From the NCBI GenBank assembly GCA_022615255.1, contig JAKEHC010000098.1, positions 1 to 8,443 on the forward strand: 8,443 nucleotides of DNA. The letters are read 5' to 3'. The position numbers and the translations under genes are program-made. The notes beneath the pieces are model-generated. The model was not told where the DNA came from. It did no database searches and was given only the letters and a program-made list of their open reading frames with translations. Position 1 is the stretch's first letter, and every line of letters starts with the position of its first letter. This document shows positions 1-4,743 of this stretch, in pieces. Origin of the DNA: Candidatus Dadabacteria bacterium (lineage in GTDB: Bacteria > Desulfobacterota_D > UBA1144 > Nemesobacterales > CSP1-2).

Positions 1-194
1 AGTTTTTCCCTGACTTGAAACTGGATTTTTTGTACTCTACGTGCCAGAAGGAAAGGAGACGCAACCCTTTTATTGGCCATCTCAAATTTCGCCCCGCCGC
101 TGAAATTTGCCGTTATGTCAAGTTTTGCCCAGTGCAATACATGAGCAGGTCAAATTCCTCTTGTAAGCGTTCACAATTATGTTAACTTATTTAC
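1..194. other. Intergenic leader without recognisable gene
   Basis: No gene is recognised here. Plus-strand frame 3 is open from base 3 to a TAA at 183-185, but it has no start context or recognisable family, and its translation is rich in Cys, Arg and Ser in a way that looks non-coding. The one clear structure is an inverted repeat: CAAATTTC at 83-90 pairs perfectly with GAAATTTG at 102-109 around an 11-base GC-rich loop. It could be an operator or a hairpin ahead of the toxin-antitoxin genes. No convincing -35/-10 pair was found. Confidence 0.5.
83..109. repeat. 8-bp inverted repeat upstream of the toxin-antitoxin genes
   Basis: The arms CAAATTTC and GAAATTTG are perfect reverse complements separated by 11 bases. 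Antitoxins of the HigA/XRE type often bind palindromes near their promoter, so an operator is possible. However, the element lies 86 bases before the toxin start, and no core promoter can be assigned next to it. A simple RNA hairpin is equally possible. Confidence 0.4.
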
Positions 195-389
195 GTGCGA
201 GAGATCGAGCTCTATCGCACTGCAAGCGGGCGCTGCCATTGTGGAGAATTTCTTGATACATTATCCGATAAACAGGCGGAGAAGATACTTTGGGTGTTGC
301 GTCTTGTCAAAAGGCTTGATCCTGTTCCGAAACAATATTTTAAACTGCTACTGGATACAGATGGAATTTGGGAAGTAAGGAGAAAGTAA
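195..389 (+). pseudogene. HigB/Gp49-family (RelE-superfamily) toxin, internally deleted
   Basis: This encodes 64 residues from a GTG start. The N-terminal half matches the phage-derived Gp49-like/HigB mRNA-interferase family: an IELYRTASG opening strand, the EFLDTLSDKQAEKI helix, and the LDPVPKQYFKLL and DGIWEVR segments. Full members have roughly 105-120 residues and continue after WEVR with a GSNIYRI-type strand and a HGF-x-KKT motif, then usually end in a basic tail such as RRK. Here WEVR passes directly into RK and a stop, so the catalytic C-terminal half is missing while the normal end and the junction with the antitoxin are kept. This pattern suggests an in-frame internal deletion of about 45 codons (inference from remembered family members). 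No Shine-Dalgarno precedes the GTG, and a TAA in the same frame at 183-185 limits upstream starts. The product is probably inactive as an RNase. Confidence 0.75.
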
Positions 390-664
390 TGGACGACATG
401 GAAAAGTACATTGCGAAACGTAAGAAGGGAAGCGTGGAATTTGAGAGAAGCTTTGAAGTTGGGTATGAGAATTTTCGAATTGGTTTTCTACTTCGGCAGG
501 CAAGAGAAGAGCTTGGAATAACACAGGACGAAGTCGCAAGGAAATTGCGAACCAAGAAATCTGCCATTTCGCGGATTGAGAATCATGCAGAAGATATACG
601 TCTTTCTACCCTGAATCGGTATGCAGAAGCTTTGGGTAGAAAGCTTCATGTAGTGATGCGGTGA
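389..664 (+). CDS. XRE-family antitoxin (HigA-like)
   Basis: This encodes 91 residues. The ATG at 389 overlaps the last base of the toxin stop (TAATG) and has AAGGAG at 377-382, six bases upstream. An upstream TTG in the same frame at 368 lies inside the toxin gene and is unlikely to be used. Residues about 33-88 form a Cro/C1-type helix-turn-helix: LLRQAREELGITQDEVARKL followed by the recognition-helix region KKSAISRIENH, then ALGRKL. The N-terminal ~30 residues are charged and probably hold the toxin-contact segment. It is the usual partner of Gp49-type toxins, encoded second as in HigBA modules, and would normally neutralise the toxin and repress the operon. It looks intact although the toxin is shortened. 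The response-regulator gene starts 12 bases after its stop, so it may be cotranscribed with the two-component system. Confidence 0.88.
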   Translation: MDDMEKYIAKRKKGSVEFERSFEVGYENFRIGFLLRQAREELGITQDEVARKLRTKKSAISRIENHAEDIRLSTLNRYAEALGRKLHVVMR

Positions 665-678
665 GGAGATGAGCTTTG
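663..678 (+). promoter_or_regulatory. Ribosome binding site fixing the TTG start of the response regulator
   Basis: GAGGAG at 663-668 overlaps the antitoxin stop and lies seven bases before TTG at 676-678. The ATG at 669 is closer but reads a different frame that stops after about 20 codons. The conserved receiver-domain start (RLLVVEDD) begins right at the TTG, so TTG is the start. Confidence 0.75.
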
Positions 679-1350
679 AGGTTGCTGGTTGTAGAAGACG
701 ACAAAAAAATCGCCTCTTTCATCGTTAAGGGGCTTAAACAGGCGGGATTCGCCGTAGACCATGCGGCTAACGGCGAGGATGGCATTCATCTGGCTCTACA
801 CGAGTCCTACGACGCGGCAGTCATAGACATAATGCTGCCTAAATTGGATGGTCTCACCCTTATCGAAGAGCTTCGGCGGCAAAAGGTGAATACCCCTGTT
901 ATCATTCTGAGCGCTAAGCGTTCAGTGGATGACCGGGTTAAAGGGCTTCAAACAGGTAGCGACGACTACCTGACTAAGCCATTTTCTTTCTCGGAGCTTC
1001 TTGCTCGCGTGCAGGCGCTTATACGCAGAGCCAGTGGCGCCGCTGAGACCACTCGCCTGACATTTGGAAACCTCTCTATGGACATCCTTAAACGCGAGGT
1101 CACCAGAGCGGATAAAAAGATTAACCTTCAACCCCGTGAATTTGCCTTGCTCGAATACCTTATGCGCAATCCAGGAAGGATGGTTTCCAAAACCATTATT
1201 ATGGAGCATGTCTATGATTACAACTTTGACCCGCAGACGAATGTGGTGGATGTATTAGTTAGCAGATTGAGAAATAAAATTGACAGGGATTTTGAGAAAA
1301 AGATGATTCACACTATTAGAGGAGTCGGTTATGTTCTTAAAGAATCCTAG
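676..1350 (+). CDS. OmpR/PhoB-family response regulator
   Basis: This encodes 224 residues, normal for the family. Residues 1-115 are the receiver domain, with the acidic pocket E7-D8-D9, phospho-acceptor D51 in VIDIMLP, S79 in ILSAK as the switch Ser/Thr, and K101 in YLTKPF. Residues about 127-222 are the winged-helix DNA-binding domain, with LQPREFALLEYLMRNPG, VVDVLVSRLRNKID and the closing IRGVGYVL motif. It acts in the cytoplasm as a transcription factor phosphorylated by the kinase encoded next. The start is a TTG with a good ribosome binding site, and the last 20 bases overlap the kinase gene, implying translational coupling. Sequence style is close to CusR/CopR-type regulators, but no metal-transport gene is nearby, so the target genes cannot be named. 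Confidence 0.95.
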   Translation: MRLLVVEDDKKIASFIVKGLKQAGFAVDHAANGEDGIHLALHESYDAAVIDIMLPKLDGLTLIEELRRQKVNTPVIILSAKRSVDDRVKGLQTGSDDYLTKPFSFSELLARVQALIRRASGAAETTRLTFGNLSMDILKREVTRADKKINLQPREFALLEYLMRNPGRMVSKTIIMEHVYDYNFDPQTNVVDVLVSRLRNKIDRDFEKKMIHTIRGVGYVLKES

Positions 1351-2716
1351 ACTCTTGCTGAAGTCAAGCAGTTTCAGACTCATAACCTGGTACACCCTTT
1401 TCTTTATTCTTAGCTCGCTTGTAATTAATATTTACGCATATACCGTCATTTCTTCTTTTATATATGAACAAAGCAGAAGAGAAGCCGAAGAGGACATCGC
1501 CGATCTCGCAAAAATCTACCAAGAAGACGGATTAGACTCTTTACGAGAGGACGTATTTGAAGATGAACAAGACCCATTTTTAATTCGTCTTATTGGAAAT
1601 CAGGGTAATACGCTCATTTTAAGAATTCCGAAGGATTGGTCAGGCTTCAATATCGAGCAACTTGAAAAAGGGGGTGATCCCAAAAACAAGGAGTGGAAAT
1701 ATCTAAAAGGGAAAGAAAACCAGGATGAATTCGAAATAACATCTCTGAGCATGGCAGACGGCTCGACTTTACAACTCGGTCAAGAAACAATAGAGCGGGA
1801 AGATCTTTTAAGCAAAATTCGCAAGGTATATATGATTGCTATCATCCCTATAATCCTGTTTGGTTATTTGGGCGGAATATTGATTGCCGACCGCGCCCTG
1901 AATCCGATTCGACAACTTATAAACACGCTTAATTCGATCGTTGCAAGCGGCAAGGTAGATGTGAGAGTTCCAGTCCATCAGACAGATAAATTGCACGATG
2001 AATTGATCTCGCTCTTTAATACGATGTTGGAGAAAATCGAAGCCCTTATGAAAGGAATGCGAAACGTTTTGGATAACGTCGCACATGACTTGCGAACGCC
2101 TATGACGAGACTGATGGGCACCGCTGAAATGGCATTGCAGTCCGAGCAGAACGCAGACGTTCTCAGGGAGGCTTTGAGCGATTGCATAGATGAGTCAGAA
2201 CGGATTCTCATAATGTTAAATACACTTATGGATATATCCGAAGCAGAGACCGGTGCTATGAAACTCGAACCGGAAGAGGTGAATGTCGCACCCATGATCG
2301 AGGACATAGTCGATCTCTATGGTTATGTCGCAGAGGAGAAGGGCGTTTCCGTCCATGCGGGTTATCCGGAGGAGCTTTCCATAACCGTCGACCGCAACTG
2401 GATACGACAGGTCCTGGCAAATCTGGTTGATAATGCAATCAAATACACTCCGAGCGGCGGAAGAGTGGACATTGAAGCCTGTCGTAGAGAGCAAGAGGTC
2501 ATTATCAGCGTAAAAGATACCGGAGTTGGAATCTCCCATGAAGAGCTCGATAAAATCTGGGAACGTCTGTATCGGGGGGATAAAAGTCGGTCCCAAAGAG
2601 GACTCGGGCTGGGCTTGAGCCTCGTCAAAGCCATCATTAGGGCACATAAAGGATACGTTCAAGTCTCGAGCGAGCCCGGCGCAGGCTCTGTCTTCACCGT
2701 TTATCTGCCCGCTTAA
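1331..2716 (+). CDS. HAMP-containing sensor histidine kinase
   Basis: This encodes 461 residues from an ATG inside the end of the regulator gene, with GAGGAG at 1319-1324 six bases ahead. Segments in order are TM1 at about 15-42; a charged periplasmic sensor loop at about 43-166; TM2 at about 167-187; HAMP at about 187-240; HisKA with the phospho-accepting H252 in the H-box VAHDLRTPMTRL; and HATPase_c with N-box NLVDNAIKYTP (364-374), G1 box DTGVGI (396-401), an F-box-like IWERLYRGDKSRS, and G2 GLGLGLSL (424-431). All catalytic motifs are present. It should autophosphorylate and pass phosphate to the regulator encoded upstream. Overall arrangement is CusS/QseC-like. The sensor loop has no histidine, cysteine or methionine cluster of the kind expected of a metal site, so the signal remains unknown. 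Confidence 0.95.
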   Translation: MFLKNPRLLLKSSSFRLITWYTLFFILSSLVINIYAYTVISSFIYEQSRREAEEDIADLAKIYQEDGLDSLREDVFEDEQDPFLIRLIGNQGNTLILRIPKDWSGFNIEQLEKGGDPKNKEWKYLKGKENQDEFEITSLSMADGSTLQLGQETIEREDLLSKIRKVYMIAIIPIILFGYLGGILIADRALNPIRQLINTLNSIVASGKVDVRVPVHQTDKLHDELISLFNTMLEKIEALMKGMRNVLDNVAHDLRTPMTRLMGTAEMALQSEQNADVLREALSDCIDESERILIMLNTLMDISEAETGAMKLEPEEVNVAPMIEDIVDLYGYVAEEKGVSVHAGYPEELSITVDRNWIRQVLANLVDNAIKYTPSGGRVDIEACRREQEVIISVKDTGVGISHEELDKIWERLYRGDKSRSQRGLGLGLSLVKAIIRAHKGYVQVSSEPGAGSVFTVYLPA

Positions 2717-2983
2717 CTTAATCTTCTGAGTAACCCACTTTCACATCAATGCAACTAGGTCAACACTGGCTGTCATTGCGAGCAACCGATTGGGAGCGAA
2801 GCAATCCCTTGCCATGCCTAGAGATTGCTTCGTCGCTGCGCTCCTCGCAATGACAACAAGGCCCTTAATTTAATTCATCCCCTCTTGGCATTTTGTAAAC
2901 CTTTCCAAGATGTAATGTTCAGGAAAGTTTCCCGTAATAGTCGCTTGATATTGTATACATAAAACCAATTTAGGAGGTGCAGC
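2717..2983. other. Intergenic region with REP-like element and leader of the secreted protein
   Basis: This stretch of 267 bases has no credible coding region. It holds the REP/MITE-like palindrome (2771-2855), a small GGAAA-G-TTTCC palindrome at 2922-2932, and a -10-like TATACA at 2954-2959 without a good -35 at the right distance. AGGAGG at 2972-2977 is the ribosome binding site of the next gene. Confidence 0.5.
2771..2855. repeat. REP/MITE-like imperfect palindrome
   Basis: The outer arms TGTCATTGCGAG (2771-2782) and CTCGCAATGACA (2844-2855) are perfect 12-base reverse complements. The inner arms CGAAGCAATC (2797-2806) and GATTGCTTCG (2823-2832) are a perfect 10-base pair around a 16-base loop. 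The left side also contains GGGAGCGAAGC, which partly pairs with the GCTGCGCTCC of the right side. The words TCATTGCGAG and CGAAGCAATC are familiar from a short non-coding repeat dispersed in many bacterial genomes. It starts 54 bases after the kinase stop. It may fold in the kinase mRNA and act as a 3' stabiliser or weak terminator, but no U-tract follows. Confidence 0.8.
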
Positions 2984-3793
2984 ATGAAATGCACAAAAGT
3001 AGTAGAAGCGTTTGTTTTAGGAGTTATGGGGATGAGAAAAAGAATTGGACTGCCGGTCCTTTTCTTGATGGCGGTAGTCGTTCTTACCTTTGGGGCCATT
3101 ACCCCTGTAGTTTCGGCTCTTGAATTCTCCGAGGCAGAGCTGTTCTTCGAGCTCAATGACACAGATGGAGACCTGGGGATTCACGCTTCGATCGATGGAG
3201 GACCCTATTCGAAACTGGAAATCGAGGACCCGAACGAGCGGGTAATACTCCTCCTCAAAGCCCAAGGGAAATTGGCACTCCAGGGCCTTACCCAGTTTTT
3301 TATGGAGAGCGCTGAGCCGTCGTTCGACGAGCTAGAGCCCGAAGTGTTCTTCAATCGGTTCCCGGAAGGAAGATATGAAATCTCTGCCATCGCACTTGAA
3401 GGAGGCGAACTAGAGAGCGTGGTAAGGCTGAGCCACGTACTGGCGGCTCCAGTGGGAAATGTTATGGTTAACACAGAACCGGCGGCGGAAAACTGCGACG
3501 CAGATCCGCTCCCGTCAGTCAGCGAACCCGTTACCATCGATTGGGATCCGGTTACGCAATCGCACCCTGAGATCGGCAAGTCCGGACCGATCAAAATCGT
3601 CAGATACCAGTTCTTCGTCGAGCAGGGAGACATCAAGTTCGCCGTAGACCTCCCGCCCGATGCGACGGAGTTCGAGGTCCCATCGGAAATATTTGCCCTG
3701 GGCGATACGAATGAACCGTTCAAGTTCGAGATCATCGCCAGAACGGCGACCAACAACAACACGGCGATAGAAAGCTGTCTTATTGTCCAGTAA
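2984..3793 (+). CDS. Secreted protein of unknown function with fibronectin-III-like C-terminal domain
   Basis: This encodes 269 residues from the ATG at 2984, with AGGAGG six bases ahead. A Sec signal is clear: basic MRKR at 17-20, hydrophobic core about 21-43, and probable cleavage after VVSA at residue 45. The N-terminal 16 residues are unusual for a signal peptide. A second start at 3032 has its own AGGAG and gives a textbook signal peptide, so the protein may be 253 residues. The mature protein has an N-terminal domain (about 46-158) beginning FFELNDTDGDLGIHASIDG, whose D-x-D-x-D pattern could bind calcium. A C-terminal beta-rich domain (about 170-269) contains VTIDWDPV and FKFEIIARTATNN, like a fibronectin type III fold. 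C171 and C265 are the only cysteines of the mature chain and could form a disulfide. It resembles uncharacterised exported proteins known mainly from environmental genomes. It appears to be a single-gene unit between two repeat elements, and its function is not known. Confidence 0.85.
   Translation: MKCTKVVEAFVLGVMGMRKRIGLPVLFLMAVVVLTFGAITPVVSALEFSEAELFFELNDTDGDLGIHASIDGGPYSKLEIEDPNERVILLLKAQGKLALQGLTQFFMESAEPSFDELEPEVFFNRFPEGRYEISAIALEGGELESVVRLSHVLAAPVGNVMVNTEPAAENCDADPLPSVSEPVTIDWDPVTQSHPEIGKSGPIKIVRYQFFVEQGDIKFAVDLPPDATEFEVPSEIFALGDTNEPFKFEIIARTATNNNTAIESCLIVQ
3019..3034 (+). promoter_or_regulatory. Second ribosome binding site and start within the secreted-protein gene
   Basis: AGGAG at 3019-3023 stands eight bases before an in-frame ATG at 3032, after which the sequence begins MRKRIGLP, an ideal signal-peptide start. 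An intervening ATG at 3026 is too close to the AGGAG. The upstream start at 2984 has an even stronger AGGAGG. The sequence alone does not decide which is used. Confidence 0.5.
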
Positions 3794-3828
3794 GTGCGCT
3801 GACCTGCCGACTCCGTATTGCGTTAGTT

Positions 3829-3851
3829 AGGGGCGGGGTAACCCCGCCCCT
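3829..3851. repeat. 23-base perfect GC-rich palindrome, hairpin or possible terminator
   Basis: AGGGGCGGGGT (3829-3839) and ACCCCGCCCCT (3841-3851) are perfect reverse complements around a single A. The RNA would form a very stable hairpin 36 bases after the secreted-protein stop, so it may end or stabilise that transcript. The following bases (ACTTTAGG) are not a true U-tract, which weakens an intrinsic-terminator call. A half-preserved relative follows at 3868-3883, sharing GGGGTAAC and ACCCCTA. The element resembles short dispersed repeats more than a gene-specific terminator. Confidence 0.7.
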
Positions 3852-3979
3852 ACTTTAGGATGAAAATGGGGTAACACAACCCCTATTATAATGGCTAATG
3901 TTTAGTATGCCCCGTGTTGAAAAAATCTAGGGGTCCCCAATAGAGGTAGAAGTCAAGAGAATGCCAACTTGAAGACGAG

Positions 3980-4007
3980 TTGCCATCTGCACATGAAAGA
4001 ATATAAA
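3980..4007 (+). promoter_or_regulatory. Possible sigma-70 promoter for the tRNA methyltransferase
   Basis: TTGCCA (3980-3985) and TATAAA (4002-4007) are separated by 16 bases and resemble -35 and -10 boxes. Transcription would begin near 4014, almost at the GGAGG of 4013-4017, leaving that motif at the extreme 5' end. This conflicts with its use as a ribosome binding site, so the call is tentative. Confidence 0.35.
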
Positions 4008-4041
4008 ATAATGGAGGTAATTATTATCTATCAGCGCTTAT

Positions 4042-4743
4042 ATGAGTCTTATGATTTTAGAAGCCGAACTGCAAAAGGATGAAACCTTAGACGGTCCCTA
4101 TGGTCTCAAAATAATTCAGAAAAGGAATGGATATAGGTACTCTCAAGATTCGCTTCAGCTTGTGGGCTTCGCCGGTGTAAAGAAAAACGACGAGGTTGTT
4201 GACCTTGGAACCGGTTGCGGGGTTATGGCTCTTATTCTGGCTAAAAAGGGGCTTGGTAAGAGAATCGTTGGGCTTGAGGTTCAAAAGGAGCTTCTAGAGC
4301 TTGCAAGAAGAAGTGTTGAGATTAACGGTTTTCAGCAAAGAGTGGAAATCCTAGAGGGTGATATAAGAAAGGTTAAACGCCTTTTCTGGCAAAGCTCCTT
4401 TGACTATGTTATAACCAATCCCCCTTACATAGAGGTGGAATCGGGGCTCATTAGCCCTGGTTCTGAAAAGGCGATAGCAAGGCATGAGGTCCTTAGCGAT
4501 ATGAACGATATTTTAGAGGCGATCAAATATTTGCTTAAACCTCTAAAGCGCGGTTCCTGCGTCTACCCTGCCTCTCGGTTCGGTGAGTTGATTATTAAGG
4601 CAAAGAAAAAAAGCCTTGAGCCTAAGAGGGTGCAATTTGTCTATCCAGATAAGGAGGGAAAAGCTGAGCTCGCTATGGTTGAATTCATAAAGGAAGGGAG
4701 AGCCGGGCTTGAGGTTCTTCCGCCCCTTCTTTCCATGGCTTAG
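4042..4743 (+). CDS. trmN6: TrmN6/YfiC-like tRNA (adenine-N6)-methyltransferase
   Basis: This encodes 233 residues, close to the usual ~240 for the family. It is a Rossmann-fold, SAM-dependent enzyme. GYRYSQDSLQLVGF (30-43) is the family N-terminal signature. Motif I DLGTGCG is at 54-60, E79 is the acidic ribose-binding residue, EGDI is at 105-108, and the catalytic NPPY is at 126-129, as in N6-adenine methyltransferases. The C-terminal GRAGLEVLPPL matches the family ending. E. coli YfiC methylates A37 of tRNA1(Val), and the same reaction is the best guess here. ATG 4042 is chosen as the first ATG after an in-frame TAA at 4018. The only strong Shine-Dalgarno (GGAGG 4013-4017) is 24 bases away, so the start is uncertain. 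An ATG at 4051 is the alternative. The last 59 bases overlap tilS on the other strand. Confidence 0.88.
   Translation: MSLMILEAELQKDETLDGPYGLKIIQKRNGYRYSQDSLQLVGFAGVKKNDEVVDLGTGCGVMALILAKKGLGKRIVGLEVQKELLELARRSVEINGFQQRVEILEGDIRKVKRLFWQSSFDYVITNPPYIEVESGLISPGSEKAIARHEVLSDMNDILEAIKYLLKPLKRGSCVYPASRFGELIIKAKKKSLEPKRVQFVYPDKEGKAELAMVEFIKEGRAGLEVLPPLLSMA

Larger units (their letters stand above)
3794..4041. other. Intergenic region with palindromes and possible promoter
   Basis: This is 248 bases with no credible coding region. It contains the GC-rich palindrome (3829-3851), a weaker related hairpin with GGGGT at 3868-3872 and ACCCC at 3879-3883, a short GGGGTCCCC at 3930-3938, and a possible promoter plus GGAGG ahead of the methyltransferase gene. 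Confidence 0.5.

Noticed and set aside
3..185. Open frame on the plus strand at the left edge as a truncated gene end
   Set aside because: Only 60 codons, no recognisable family, and composition (many Cys, Arg, Ser) typical of non-coding DNA. The window edge prevents any further test.
368..388. TTG at 368 as the antitoxin start
   Set aside because: It lies inside the toxin gene ahead of the Shine-Dalgarno. ATG 389 has AAGGAG at six bases and the standard TAATG overlap.
2216..2662. 148-codon minus-strand frame opposite the kinase ATPase domain
   Set aside because: The plus frame holds every kinase motif, and the opposite frame shows no domain.
676..2716. Naming the two-component system cusRS or copRS
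   Set aside because: Similarity is at the general family level, and there is no metal efflux gene nearby or metal-ligand cluster in the sensor loop.
2944..2960. TTGATA with TATACA as a promoter for the secreted-protein gene
   Set aside because: The two boxes are only three bases apart, far from the needed 16-18. TATACA may be a -10, but no good -35 was found.
3205..3762. 185-codon open frame on the minus strand opposite the secreted protein
   Set aside because: It mirrors a G+C-rich gene that has a ribosome binding site and signal peptide. The opposite frame is Ser-rich, has no family resemblance and is a shadow.
3930..3938. GGGGTCCCC as another copy of the GC-rich palindrome
   Set aside because: Only nine bases long and lacking the GCGGGGTAAC core, so it is too short to separate from chance.
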